From the NCBI RefSeq assembly GCF_014648475.1, contig NZ_BMRE01000061.1:1-42386 (forward strand): a stretch of DNA of 42,386 bases, written 5' to 3'. Position 1 is the first letter of the stretch; every line of letters starts with the position of its first letter. Of this stretch, positions 1 through 8,361 are shown piece after piece. The position numbers and the translations under genes were made by a program. The notes under the pieces were generated by a model, which worked only from the letters and a program-made list of their open reading frames with translations, was not told the origin of the DNA and searched no databases. This DNA comes from Lentzea flava (GTDB lineage: Bacteria; Actinomycetota; Actinomycetes; Mycobacteriales; Pseudonocardiaceae).

Positions 1-119
1 AACTTGGTGCCCAGCGCGACACCGACCACGTTCGGCAATCCGAGCAGCATCTGCTCGTGTTCGGCCTGCGCCGCGGCCAGATCCCGCAAGTCCTGCTGGA
101 TCAACGCTTGCGTCAACAT
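1..119 (-). CDS. N-terminus of a protein cut by the window edge, possibly a Nal1/trypsin-like protease
   Basis: A leftward reading frame starts at ATG 119 and runs off the window, leaving 39 codons. A purine-rich stretch (AAGGGAAG) sits about 10 bases upstream of the ATG. The visible peptide begins MLTQALIQQDLRDLAAAQ and then reads PNVVGVALGTKF. An alpha-helical start followed by a 'NVVGVxLGxK' strand is known from the N-termini of bacterial proteins related to Nal1/trypsin-like peptidases. With so little sequence that assignment is only suggestive. No catalytic residue is visible. It is divergent from the small gene at 408. Confidence 0.5.
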   Translation of the reverse strand, partial: MLTQALIQQDLRDLAAAQAEHEQMLLGLPNVVGVALGTK

Positions 120-407
120 CGACACACCGCTTCCCTTGTCGTCTCGGGTGGATGCCGCCCGCCCGGCACGGAAATTCCCCGTCCACGCACCAGGCGGGCA
201 GACCAGCCGAGCATCCAGCCACCCCGCCCACGCCGCCCGCCGATCAAGCCCGGTAACCCAGCCGTGACCGGGCAACACCCGAAAGACTCCCAACCTCGTC
301 ACAGCAGGCCACGACCTGTCGGCACCACAGCACACCGTCATTCCACAGGGCGCATCCGATCGCCGCCCAACGCCACCAAGGAGGATGCCGGCTGCCTGCC
401 GGACGCC

Positions 408-713
408 GTGTCGACCATCCCCACCGCCGGTGGCTACCGTTGGGCCGTGCCGAGATTCGCCGCGTTCGACGCGTCCGCGTTACGTCCCGCCAGCACCGCC
501 GCACGACTGGACTGGCTCTCCCCGTCCGTGGCGTTGATCCACGTCACCGCAGACGGCCTGGTCACCCAGGCCACCACACCACCACAGAAACGCCGTCTGC
601 TCGACGACGCCACCACCCGCGATCTCCTACTCGTCGCCTGGCGCGGCTCACGGGGCATGGAAATCCTGCTCATCGACGACCTCCGGCACGCCCGCACCGC
701 CGTCAAGGAATAG
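408..713 (+). CDS. hypothetical protein (~101 aa)
   Basis: The frame is open from position 57, but the composition looks protein-like only in its last ~90 codons, which include RLDWLSPSVALIHV, a TTRDLLLVAW strand and a MEILLIDDLRHA end. I chose GTG 408; GTG 447 is an alternative. The AGGAGG at 379-384 is too far upstream to decide the start. No family is recognised and no signal peptide or membrane segment is seen. It ends about 90 bases before the IS3 element. It may be a truncated gene, since its upstream part reads as low-complexity Pro/Arg. Confidence 0.35.
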   Translation: MSTIPTAGGYRWAVPRFAAFDASALRPASTAARLDWLSPSVALIHVTADGLVTQATTPPQKRRLLDDATTRDLLLVAWRGSRGMEILLIDDLRHARTAVKE

Positions 714-803
714 ACCCGGCCGACCTGTCCCTGGCCCCGGCGTGGTGAGGCCCGCGTCGAGGCGGCATCACTGCGAGTGCTTCCCGGCCCGCAGACAACC
801 TTG

Positions 804-819
804 TGGTGTGCCCTGGGTT
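804..819 (+). repeat. left terminal inverted repeat of the IS3 element
   Basis: TGGTGTGCCCTGGGTT is identical to the complement of 2037-2052. Confidence 0.85.
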
Positions 820-871
820 CTCCGGAGGTAGATTCTTGGATTCTTGTGCCATTTGATCTTGAGAGGATGGC

Positions 872-1177
872 ATGGGACGACGTGGGTACCCGCCGGAGTT
901 CCGGCGGAAGGTGCTGGACCTGATCGAGGCGGGCCGCAAGGTCGCCGATGTGGCCAGGGACCTGGAGATCAGCGACCAGACGATCTACACCTGGCGACGA
1001 CAGGATCGCATCGACCGTGGACTCGGGCAGGGGCTGACCAGCGGCGAGAAGGCCGAGCTGACCGCGGCGAAACGCCGGATCACTGAGCTGGAGACCGAGC
1101 TGCGGGCGACGCGCCGGGCGATCGAGCTGGTGCGAGAGGTGGTGCCCCCAAAAGGAGATTCGAGGCGGTCAAGGTGA
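872..1177 (+). CDS. IS3-family transposase OrfA
   Basis: This 101-residue protein is the DNA-binding half of an IS3 transposase. The sequence starts MGRRGYPPEFRRKVLDLI, followed by a helix-turn-helix (VADVARDLEISDQTIYTWRR, residues about 25-44) and then a long amphipathic helix rich in Glu, Leu and Arg (residues 54-92) that resembles the OrfA leucine-zipper region. ATG 872 follows GAGAGGA at 861-867. The frame ends at TGA 1175-1177, overlapping the start of OrfB. Near the end lies the C_CCA_AAA slippery heptamer (1147-1153), so part of translation should shift into OrfB and make the fused transposase. Confidence 0.9.
   Translation: MGRRGYPPEFRRKVLDLIEAGRKVADVARDLEISDQTIYTWRRQDRIDRGLGQGLTSGEKAELTAAKRRITELETELRATRRAIELVREVVPPKGDSRRSR
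1147..1153 (+). promoter_or_regulatory. -1 programmed frameshift heptamer C_CCA_AAA
   Basis: In the OrfA frame the codons are CCC CCA AAA, so bases 1147-1153 fit the X_XXY_YYZ rule for tandem -1 slippage. The -1 frame then reads straight into OrfB (PKRRFEAVKVMAAEE), which matches the usual sequence at this point in IS3 fused transposases. Confidence 0.7.
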
Positions 1178-2013
1178 TGGCCGCCGAGGAGATCCCGGTC
1201 GAGGTTGCCTGCCGGGTGGTGGACGTGCCGGTCTCCGGCTACTACGACTGGCTGTCCCGGCCGCCCTCGGCGCGGTCAATCCGGCACGCCTGGCTGACCG
1301 ATCTGATCACGGAGGTGCACCAGGCCTCCCGCGGGATCTACGGGTCCCGCCGGGTCCATGCGGAGCTCCGGCTGGGACGTGGCATCGTGGTCGGCCACGG
1401 CGCGGTGGAACTGCTGATGCGCCGCGCCGGAATCGTCGGGGTGATGGGCCGGCCGAAGTGGCGGCGGGCCAAGCCTGACCTGATCGCCGAGGATCTGGTC
1501 AATCGCGACTTCACCGCCACGGAGCCGAACCGCAAGTGGCTCACCGACATCACCGAGCATCACACCCGCGAGGGCAAGGTGTACTGCGCGGTCGTGCTCG
1601 ATGTCTACTCCCGCCGCGTGGTGGGGTGGTCGATCGACTCCTCACCGACCGCGGCGTTGGTGACCAACGCGCTCGGCATGGCCATCGACAGCCGCCGTCC
1701 CGACGGGGGGACGATTATCCACTCCGATCAGGGAGTGCAATACGGATCTTGGGCGTTTACCAAGCGCGCCAAGGATTTCGGCCTCATCCCGTCCATGGGC
1801 AGCGTCGGCGACTGCTACGACAACGCGATGATGGAGTCGTTCTGGTCACGCATGCAGGTCGAGCTGCTTGACCGCCAACGCTGGCGCACCCGCATCGAGT
1901 TGGCGAACGCGATCTTCGACTACATCGAGATCTTCCACAACCGGCAACGCCGCCACAGCAGGCTCGGCATGCTGACCCCGATAGAGTACGAGAACACGTT
2001 CATCGTGGCATGA
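1174..2013 (+). CDS. IS3-family transposase OrfB (DDE integrase domain)
   Basis: This is the catalytic half, 279 residues if begun at GTG 1174 or ATG 1177; in practice it is probably made by -1 frameshifting from OrfA. The N-terminal HTH_21-like part (VSGYYDWLSRPPS, HQASRGIYGSRRVHAEL) is followed by the RNase H-fold core. The first Asp is in WLTDITEH, the second in IIHSDQGVQY and the Glu in AMMESFWSRMQVE. The C-terminus carries the family's HNRQRRHSRLGMLTPIEYE end. The length is normal and there are no internal stops, so it looks functional. Confidence 0.92.
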   Translation: MMAAEEIPVEVACRVVDVPVSGYYDWLSRPPSARSIRHAWLTDLITEVHQASRGIYGSRRVHAELRLGRGIVVGHGAVELLMRRAGIVGVMGRPKWRRAKPDLIAEDLVNRDFTATEPNRKWLTDITEHHTREGKVYCAVVLDVYSRRVVGWSIDSSPTAALVTNALGMAIDSRRPDGGTIIHSDQGVQYGSWAFTKRAKDFGLIPSMGSVGDCYDNAMMESFWSRMQVELLDRQRWRTRIELANAIFDYIEIFHNRQRRHSRLGMLTPIEYENTFIVA

Positions 2014-2036
2014 GATCCAGTAACGCGACTCCGCGA

Positions 2037-2052
2037 AACCCAGGGCACACCA
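2037..2052 (-). repeat. right terminal inverted repeat of the IS3 element
   Basis: AACCCAGGGCACACCA is the exact complement of 804-819. Confidence 0.85.
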
Positions 2053-2053
2053 G

Positions 2054-2196
2054 TCACGCAGCCTGACGGGCTGGCGTGGTCATGATTGCTTCATATTCGA
2101 CGGGGTCGACCAACCGAGGGTGGCTTGGCGTCTGCAGCGGTGGTAGGTGCGTTCGGTCCAGGTGACGATCGCGGTCCGTAGTTCGTCGCGGCCCAG
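2054..2196 (-). pseudogene. C-terminal remnant of an IS3-type transposase
   Basis: On the minus strand the piece reads TERTYHRCRRQATLGWSTP in one frame and, after a one-base shift, VDPVEYEAIMTTPARQAA followed by a stop. 'ERTYHRRRRQAxLGxxTPVEYE' is the usual end of an IS3 OrfB protein. Only about 45 codons survive and they are frameshifted. This is an older element than the intact IS3 beside it. Confidence 0.65.
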
Positions 2197-2200
2197 GCTG

Positions 2201-2335
2201 ATGGCTGTGGGCGGTGGGCTCCCGCTGTTCGACGACGGCAAGTGCGCGGGAGGCCTCGGCATCTCCGGCGGGACCGCCCAGCAGGACGAGGACGCAGCAC
2301 ACGTGGTCTTGAAGGTGCAGGGATTCCCCATTTCC
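2201..2335 (+). pseudogene. C-terminal fragment of a GlcG/HbpS-like (DUF336) protein
   Basis: The frame reads GGGLPLFDDGKCAGGLGISG, then GTAQQDEDAA and a short tail. The GGxP...G..G.IGVSGGT..QDE signature is the C-terminal hallmark of the GlcG/HbpS heme-binding-type family. The first ~100 residues expected for the family are missing. They were replaced by the IS3 remnant, which reads in the opposite direction across 2054-2196. The ATG at 2201 is a chance start; I see no ribosome-binding site. It is a gene relic rather than a working gene. Confidence 0.55.
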
Positions 2336-2526
2336 GATAGAAGGCCAGCTCGTGACCTCGCTGACCCTGCAGCGGCCAACGGAAGCCAGCCGAGATCCTC
2401 GGCCAGCTTCCATGACGTTCCACGTTCGTTGGCCACGTCGCGCGCACAGCCTCAGGCTCCACTGGCTGTACCGCGCATCACCTGCCGAACTTTCCTTTCC
2501 CTTCGACGGACAAGCAAGAAGGATTC

Positions 2527-2658
2527 ATGAACGCCAAATCGATCGCCCGCGCGGCACTGGCCGCCCTGCTGGTCGGCGCGGCAGGTCTGACGGCCGCGCC
2601 TGTCCCCTTCGCAGCGTCCTCGCCCGGCCACGAAGCCGCTCATCAGCAACCACTTTGA
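2527..2658 (+). CDS. short secreted peptide (43 aa) or signal-peptide remnant
   Basis: ATG 2527 is preceded by an AAGAAGGA ribosome-binding site at 2515-2522. The peptide starts MNAKSIARAALAALLVGAAG, a classic Sec signal with a positive N-region and an Ala/Leu-rich core. A plausible cleavage site lies near FAA-SS, leaving only about 14 mature residues (SPGHEAAHQQPL). This could be a tiny secreted peptide. More likely it is the 5' end of a secreted-protein gene truncated by rearrangement, since decayed sequences surround it. Confidence 0.45.
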   Translation: MNAKSIARAALAALLVGAAGLTAAPVPFAASSPGHEAAHQQPL

Positions 2659-2688
2659 CCTCGGACACCCTGGCCTCATGTCGTCACT

Positions 2689-3342
2689 TCAGCACCGCGT
2701 CCACAAGACGTCGCCGACCATTAGGAGATCCCGCTGGTATGGGCACAGCTGCTCGCCCTCGAGCCGGCCACCGAGCGAGAACTTCAGGCAGGTCCGGGTG
2801 TGCAACCTCGCGCACAACCGGTGGACACCGTCGGCGAGCGTGCGTTCGGGCGTGCCTGCGGCGAAGTCGACCAGGTAGGCGGGGCCGATGGCGACGCCGG
2901 AGTGCCTGGTGACCCATCGTCCAGCCCACAGCTTGCGCGCCGGTGCCACCGTGATCGCGGTGACCACAGCCGCAGCATCCACAGCTGTGACATCCACGTC
3001 GTCTGAACCACTGGTTCGCGCAACGATCCGCATTCTCGACGCAGGCCTATCATGTGGGCGCAATGTCTCGAGTAGCGCGGCAGGCACGTTCGAAGTCGCT
3101 ACGATCGGGCGCAGTGCGCCGATGTCTGCGCTGGACATCGTGGTTTTCCCGGAGGCCGCGGCGAGCATCAATTCGAATGCGACTTCAGTGAACTGTTCCC
3201 GGCTGAGCAGTGCGTAGAGCTTCGACGCGAACAACGGGTCGATGTCGGCAGACACCGACATGATCATGTGTCGCAGGACACGGGCTGGCTCCTCCTCGGC
3301 GTAGGCGGGCTTGTTGCCTGGTGTGTTCTCGACAGCTGGCAC
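2689..3342 (-). CDS. hypothetical protein (217 aa)
   Basis: The leftward gene starts at GTG 3342, directly after AGAGGAGG (spacing short, about 3 bases). The N-terminal half is helical (YAEEEPARVLRHMIMSVSAD, LFASKLYALLSREQFTEVAF). The C-terminal half looks strand-rich (VDVTAVDAAAVVTAITVAP, GVAIGPAYLVDFAAG) and ends in a Cys-containing segment. There is no signal peptide or transmembrane span and I recognise no family. Codon use is typical of the window, which supports real coding. It is transcribed away from the gene at 3725; the shared upstream region contains a perfect dyad at 3496-3512. Confidence 0.6.
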   Translation of the reverse strand: MPAVENTPGNKPAYAEEEPARVLRHMIMSVSADIDPLFASKLYALLSREQFTEVAFELMLAAASGKTTMSSADIGALRPIVATSNVPAALLETLRPHDRPASRMRIVARTSGSDDVDVTAVDAAAVVTAITVAPARKLWAGRWVTRHSGVAIGPAYLVDFAAGTPERTLADGVHRLCARLHTRTCLKFSLGGRLEGEQLCPYQRDLLMVGDVLWTRC

Positions 3343-3724
3343 GAGCCTCCTCTAAGGATCGCATGACGGTGCCCGCCACGGCGGGGACCAACGTGGGGCA
3401 GGCTGGACCATGGCGCCGTACAAGATCGCGCATCCGCCGGAGGAGTGCAGCCATTGCCAACCAACCAGGGTCGCACGGGAAGTCATTCGGACCCTTTCGG
3501 TTCTGAACCGAACGACAAGAAGTCACTTCCAGACCGGTTCCTGCGAGCATGCTGGGCGGGACAGGTTTCCGCCTTGCGGCAGAAATCCGCGTCACCTGCT
3601 CCAATCAGGCCCGAGATGGGAGTGAATTGCCCGTCCGTTTTCCGCTCTGCGCCGCATCGCCCCCTCCCTCCGGTTTGCCGTGGGCGACACTCGACCTGGG
3701 CTTGCTCGACGTGGGAGTCAGTTG
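3343..3724. other. intergenic region between divergent genes
   Basis: These 382 bases separate the starts of the genes at 3342 (leftward) and 3725 (rightward). Short frames exist but none has a convincing start or composition. The only structure I see is the dyad at 3496-3512. The region should contain both promoters. Confidence 0.5.
3496..3512. promoter_or_regulatory. perfect 8-bp inverted repeat, candidate operator
   Basis: TTCGGTTCTGAACCGAA has 8-bp arms around one central base. It lies about 155 bases upstream of the leftward start and 213 upstream of the rightward one, so it could bind a dimeric regulator of either gene. It has no U-tract and no loop, so it is not a terminator. Confidence 0.35.
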
Positions 3725-5470
3725 ATGACAGCGACTCATCGGGATGTTCGAGGTCGTTCGGGCGACGTGTGGTTTCTCCGGCGGGTCGCCGGCGCTGCGA
3801 CGGCGGCAAGTGGTGCCGACTCTCTGACCGAGAGCACTCTGACCGAGAGCACAGAGGGGGAGAAGATCCTCACCACTGGCGCGGGCACCGCTGTGGTAAC
3901 GCCACTCAACGGCGCTCACGAGCTGGTGACCACGCTCGATCCGGCAGGCGTGGTGACCAGGGGTGCGTTCGGCCGTGTCGCGGGGAATGCGCAGAGCGGC
4001 GAGCAGCGGCTCGACGTGCAGCTGGCCTCCGACGACCACACCACGTTCACACTGACGCACAACGATGTCCGCATCGGTGACGCGGCCTCGGTTGCCTTCC
4101 AGGACAACCGGATCCTGGTGTGCACCGCCCTGCTCACCACCGAGCGCGACGACGCCGGTGTCCGGATCCGGCGAACCAGCGAAGACGGCCTGGCCTCGGG
4201 AGTGTTCCACGACTTCGGTAGCGGCACGGTCCGCACGGCCGTTGACGGCAAGCACCAGTTGATCGCACAGACCGCCCCGGAGGGCATGACCGTCTCCGTC
4301 GCGGACGACGTCGCGGTCCGGGTGACCCGCAACGACCGGGCGGAGGTCCGGCTCACGGCAAGCAGCACCACGTTCGCGCTCGACCCCGACACGTCCGGAA
4401 TCGTCCTTGTCAGCGCAGACGGTCAGGCCGAGGTCACGCCAACGGCCGGTCTCAAGGTCACCTGCGCTCGCACCGGTTGGAAGGTGTCAGCCGACACCCA
4501 CTCAGTCGCCGTCGAGCTGCCAGGTCAGCCGGGCGTAGGCCTGCGCTGGCACTCGACGACCGGCACGCTGCACGCAGCGGCGTGCGCGCACCTGACTCTG
4601 GAGGTCAGCCCGTACTGCTCGGTGGCGCGTGCGTGCGCTGACTGCGGAACGCGGCTGGACGCGCGCAGGCACGGGACAGACCTCATCCTGGCGCTGCCAA
4701 ACCTCACCCTGCGGGGCTCACGCAGCGGCCTGAAGATTGAATTCGGCGACAACGTGCTCGTGATGGTGGCGAATGGACGCGTGCGGGTCAGCTGGTCCGG
4801 CAAGGACTTCGTGGTAGACCGAGGCCGCGTGCACGTCGGCGGCGGCACCGAGGACTGGTACGTCACTCCGGACGGCCGCCTCGTCACCGGCGCCAGTGTC
4901 GTGTCCACTGGAAGGACGGTCGACGGCGTGCTGGAGGTCGTGGTGCAGTCGAACGACCACGACTGGGCAGCGTCGGTATGGGCACGCGGCGCCTGCGTCG
5001 ACAACGGCAATGGCCTGCGCGCGGTGCTGGACGACGCAGGAGCCGTCGTGTGCACCTCGGCCTCACGAGCGGACTCCGCCGTCATCGTGCACGACGCAGG
5101 CGGTGTCCTGGTTCGGTCAGCAGCAGTGACAGTGGAACTCGACCGCGCCGGAGCGGTCCGGCTTCGCGAGTCCGGCGTCGCAGAGCTGACCGTACACCCC
5201 AACCACGCTGACGAACAGCTGCGCTCCACCATCACCTGCGACGAGCAGTTCTCGGTGACCGTAACCCACTCCGCCGTGGACGGCTTCGCCTGGACCACCA
5301 CACATCTGGACACCCAGATCAGCCACTCCGTACGTCCACCCGGCGAACTGGACGTGCTCAACTCACCCAGCGGGACCCGAATCACAGCAACAATCAGCGA
5401 GATACTAGTGATCGAGGCGAACGAACATCGCGACGATCACCCACAGGTTCCGCCCACCGGCTCAGGCTGA
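3725..5470 (+). CDS. beta-rich repetitive protein of unknown function (581 aa)
   Basis: ATG 3725 follows GTGGGAG at 3711-3717; an upstream GTG at 3680 is less likely. The product has no signal peptide or membrane span. Almost its whole length consists of short alternating strands of the pattern 'DG..V.V' (GIVLVSADGQAEVTPTAG, VLVMVANGRVRVSW, DRGRVHVGGGTEDWYVTPDG). This suggests a long beta-sheet, beta-propeller or beta-solenoid fold. Four Cys cluster near residues 295-320 (CAHLTLEVSPYCSVARACADC), a possible metal site. The N-terminus has a small duplication (LTES TLTES). I recognise no family. It stands alone between two intergenic gaps. Confidence 0.7.
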   Translation: MTATHRDVRGRSGDVWFLRRVAGAATAASGADSLTESTLTESTEGEKILTTGAGTAVVTPLNGAHELVTTLDPAGVVTRGAFGRVAGNAQSGEQRLDVQLASDDHTTFTLTHNDVRIGDAASVAFQDNRILVCTALLTTERDDAGVRIRRTSEDGLASGVFHDFGSGTVRTAVDGKHQLIAQTAPEGMTVSVADDVAVRVTRNDRAEVRLTASSTTFALDPDTSGIVLVSADGQAEVTPTAGLKVTCARTGWKVSADTHSVAVELPGQPGVGLRWHSTTGTLHAAACAHLTLEVSPYCSVARACADCGTRLDARRHGTDLILALPNLTLRGSRSGLKIEFGDNVLVMVANGRVRVSWSGKDFVVDRGRVHVGGGTEDWYVTPDGRLVTGASVVSTGRTVDGVLEVVVQSNDHDWAASVWARGACVDNGNGLRAVLDDAGAVVCTSASRADSAVIVHDAGGVLVRSAAVTVELDRAGAVRLRESGVAELTVHPNHADEQLRSTITCDEQFSVTVTHSAVDGFAWTTTHLDTQISHSVRPPGELDVLNSPSGTRITATISEILVIEANEHRDDHPQVPPTGSG

Positions 5471-6065
5471 CATCGGTTCCGGTCACGACAACATCGCATG
5501 CCGCACACGCGCGGCCGCGTCGCGAGTCGCGCGTGTGCCGCAAACCCACCGCGCCGCCTCGGCCGGTCGGGCGGCTGCAGACTTCTCGGTCGGCATCAAC
5601 GCACTCATTGGTTCTGCAATCGATCTCACTGTCGAGATGATCTTCCAGGACGGTTGGCCGGTGTTCAAGGGCAAGGCGCTTGCTTGCCCCACTGCTGCCG
5701 GGAGGCCGGAGACGTCCAGCTCGTCGCGACCGTGGTCGGCGGTCCCTCGACTCGCACGACGGCGAGGACACGGCGACATGTACCGATGCGCTCGTTCCCC
5801 ACGCGCGGGAACACATCACCCTCGGTGGTTGACGCGAGCACATGGCACAGGCCCGAGAACCGTGACCGGAGGCCTGATCCTCGTGGTGTCACCAGAGGAA
5901 CAGGACGTTGCCAGCCGGCGCCGCGGACCGCGGCCCGGCTCCTCCTGCGGAACATGCGCTCGCGTTCGCGCAACCTCCGTAAATGTGGCCTGTGGTGCGC
6001 GCGTGCAGACCTCGCCGCTGTTTGGGGAACAACAACCGCTCGGCGGCCTGTGACCGCTCTGCTCG
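5471..6065. other. no confident gene
   Basis: Several overlapping frames are open on both strands but none has a good start, ribosome-binding site or recognisable product. A stretch at about 5560-5660 has protein-like composition in one plus frame (INALIGSAIDLTVEMIF) before third-position G/C bias fades, so a decayed gene is possible. Confidence 0.4.
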
Positions 6066-6101
6066 GTGGTCTACTCGAACAAGACGGTCGTGGAGGTGAC
6101 A

Positions 6102-6659
6102 ATGATCTGTTGGGACCGAGTGGGTGACGATCATTTCCTCGGCCTGTTCGAGGAGATGGAGATCATCAAGCTACGAAGGTACCTGCAGGGCCTGGGACGT
6201 CTGATCGAGGACCGGTGCGCCGAGCATTTCACGGTTGAGCCCGCCGCCCCGTTCGGCGCGGGGGAATTGATCGCTCCCGCGGAGAACGAGCGGCTGCGCG
6301 CCATCCTGTTCTGCCGGACGGGGACCATGTCGCCGCAGCGCGAACGCGAGGTGTTCGTTCGATCCCGCGATGCGATAGAGCAGGTGCTCGAGACGCTTCC
6401 CGCATCCGGTGGCCAGGTGAGGATCACATCGATCGGGGAGGCCATGGCGTGGTTACGTGCGTTGTCCGATCTCCGCATCGCAATGGCGCTGCCCGCCCAC
6501 GCCTCTGGCGACATGGGGGATCGGTTGCGGTACACCGTTCACTGGCTCAACGACGTCGAGATGATGCTCCACGACGTGATCTCGAAGAGCCGTGAATGCG
6601 TTCCAGCCTGCCTCACCGCTGGCATCGACGAGTTCCGGCAAGGCGACTACCGAGGTTGA
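6102..6659 (+). CDS. DUF2017-like protein
   Basis: ATG 6102 has GGAGG at 6092-6096, five bases away; the upstream GTG at 6066 is less likely. The 185-residue product matches the DUF2017 layout: a helical N-terminal part (EEMEIIKLRRYLQGLGRLI), a middle segment with AENERLRAILF, and the C-terminal signature EAMAWLRALSDLRIAMAL followed by YTVHWLNDVEMMLHDVI. DUF2017 proteins are actinobacterial, cytoplasmic and of unknown function, usually next to clpS. Here no clpS is visible and the gene stands alone, so it may be a paralogue. Confidence 0.65.
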   Translation: MICWDRVGDDHFLGLFEEMEIIKLRRYLQGLGRLIEDRCAEHFTVEPAAPFGAGELIAPAENERLRAILFCRTGTMSPQREREVFVRSRDAIEQVLETLPASGGQVRITSIGEAMAWLRALSDLRIAMALPAHASGDMGDRLRYTVHWLNDVEMMLHDVISKSRECVPACLTAGIDEFRQGDYRG

Positions 6660-6764
6660 ATTGTCGGGATTTCGCACCGCCGCTTGGGACGTGCGGACGA
6701 ACAACACGCTGACTTCGGATTTGTGGACGCCGATGTGGTCGTGACACATCCAAGCACGGCCCGC

Positions 6765-6781
6765 ACTAGCTTGAGTTTTAA
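6765..6781 (+). repeat. left terminal inverted repeat
   Basis: A 17-bp perfect match to the complement of 8345-8361. Confidence 0.85.
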
Positions 6782-6821
6782 GCTCTGAGCGACTGGGGCA
6801 GCACCCCGGTTGATCATGAGC

Positions 6822-6878
6822 GAAGCCCTTGGTTGATCATTCCTCTTGCGACAGAAAGAAGATCGAACCAAGGGCTTC
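6822..6878. terminator. hairpin just inside the left IS end
   Basis: GAAGCCCTTGGTT (6822-6834) pairs perfectly with AACCAAGGGCTTC (6866-6878) across a 31-base loop. A hairpin between an IS end and its transposase commonly blocks transcription from outside or sequesters the translation start. I infer such a role here. Confidence 0.45.
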
Positions 6879-6889
6879 AGTCGATCAGT

Positions 6890-8348
6890 CTGCACCATGC
6901 TCGTGGCGGTAGTGCGTCTGGGGAACTGTCGGAGTTCCGGCAGGAGTTCTACCGGTGCCTGACCCGGCGGGCGGGCGCGTTGTTCGAGCTGGCCGACGCG
7001 GTGCTGTGCGCCGACGGGCCGGTCCGCTCGATCGCGGAACTCTCACTCGCCGGTGAGCATCGCCGCGGGCACGGCAGCGGCTACGCCGCACTGGCCCAGG
7101 GCCGGGGTGTACTTCGACCGGTTACGCACCACCCTGACCGCGGTGTCGCTGCCGCGCGCGGATGGGCGGCTGGTGCTGGCGGTGGACGTCACGTGCTGGC
7201 TGCGCCCGGAAGCGCACACCTGCCCGCAGCGGATCCTGTGTCACACCTACAGCCGGGGCAAGGACCAGCACATCATGGTGCCGGGCTGGCCCTACTCCGT
7301 CGTCGCCCTGGAGAGCGGGCGGCACTCGTGGACCGCGCCACTGGACGCAGTCCGGCTCGCGCCCGGCGACGACACCGCGAGCGTGACCGCCGGCCAGATC
7401 CGCGACGTCGTGCACAGGCTGATCACCGCCGGGCACTGGACACACCAGGAGATCCCGGAGATCCTGCTCGTCACCCGGCACCGGCTACGACGGACCCCGG
7501 CTCGCGCACGTGCTCGCCGGTCTTCCGATCATCGTACTGGTGCGGATGCGGTCGGACCGGGTGCTGCGCCGCCCCGCCACCGCCGCTGCGACCCGGCCCC
7601 AGTCCGGGACGGCCAGCACGCCACGGCAGCGAGTTCGCTTTCGGTGACACCGGCACCTGGGGTGAGCCGGACATCACCATCCAGACCGCGACCCGACTCT
7701 ACGGCCCGGCACTGGTCCGAGCCTGGGACCGCCTGCACCCAAGCGCACCTCCCGCACCGCCTGGGCCGCTCACACCGGGGAACTACCCATCCTGGAAGGC
7801 ACCGTGATCCTTTGCAGGTCGAGCGTCTGCCCTCGGGCGCGATCCCGAAACCCGTCTGGCTCTGGCACTCCCGCACCAGCCTCACCCAGACCGAGGTCGA
7901 TCTGGCCTGGCAGGCGTTCCTGCGCCGCTTCGACATCGAGCACACCTTCCGCATGCTCAAACAAACCCTCGGCTGGACCACCCCGAAACTGCGCTCACCC
8001 GACGCCGCCGACCGCTGGACCTGGCTTCTTCTTGCCACCTACACCCAGCTCCACCTGGTCCGCAATCTCTCCGTCGATCTGCGCCGCCCCTGGGAGAAAC
8101 CCCGGCCAGCCCAGCGACTGAGCCCGTCCCGGATCCGCCGGGGGTTTCGCAACCTGCGTCCACAACTGACCTGTCCCGCCCGTGTCCCGAAACCCTCACG
8201 CCCCGGCCCAGGACGCCCCGCGGGACAGCCCAACCACCAGCCCGCAACACGCCACGACGTCCACACCGTCACCAGCACAGACAAGCAGAAACCCGAACAC
8301 GGCAAGAAAACCAAGCCAAGCAACCCTCGACCCCGCCGAACAGGTTAA
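6890..8348 (+). pseudogene. transposase of an actinobacterial IS family (NF041680-like), multiply frameshifted
   Basis: The pieces follow one transposase in order: SEFRQEFYRCLTRRAGALFE and AELSLAGEHRRGHG; then in another frame GRLVLAVDVTCWLRPEAHTC, HTYSRGKDQHIMVPGWPY and APLDAVRLAPGDD; then GPRLAHVLAGLPIIVLVRMR; then EFAFGDTGTWGEPD; and finally KPVWLWHSRT, FLRRFDIEHTFRMLKQTLGW and a basic tail ending RPRRTG. I recognise this order from Streptomyces and Amycolatopsis transposases with a DDE nuclease core. At least four frame changes separate the pieces, so no functional protein is made. Confidence 0.8.
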
Positions 8349-8361
8349 AACTCAAGCTAGT
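8345..8361 (-). repeat. right terminal inverted repeat
   Basis: TTAAAACTCAAGCTAGT is the exact complement of 6765-6781. Confidence 0.85.

Larger units (their letters stand above)
804..2052 (+). mobile_element. IS3-family insertion sequence, apparently intact
   Basis: The ends are 16-bp perfect inverted repeats beginning TGGTGTGCCCTGGGTT at 804-819 and its complement at 2037-2052. A further GGAG/CTCC match lies four bases inside each end. TG...CA termini and two overlapping reading frames joined by a -1 slippery site are typical of IS3. The length is about 1.25 kb. No clear 3-4 bp target duplication is visible (TTG left, GTC right). The element sits against the remnant of another IS3-type transposase at 2054-2196, so it landed in or next to an older element. 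Confidence 0.85.
6765..8361 (+). mobile_element. inactivated insertion sequence with 17-bp perfect inverted repeats
   Basis: ACTAGCTTGAGTTTTAA at 6765-6781 is exactly repeated in inverse at 8345-8361, bounding 1597 bases. The interior is one decayed transposase gene whose stop codon lies inside the right repeat. No target-site duplication is obvious. The repeats are intact although the gene is wrecked, so the element might still be mobilised in trans. Confidence 0.8.

Noticed and set aside
5483..5779. A minus-strand frame with fairly protein-like composition.
   Set aside because: No ribosome-binding site, no family, and it shares its wobble position with a plus frame that looks equally plausible. 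Neither could be supported.
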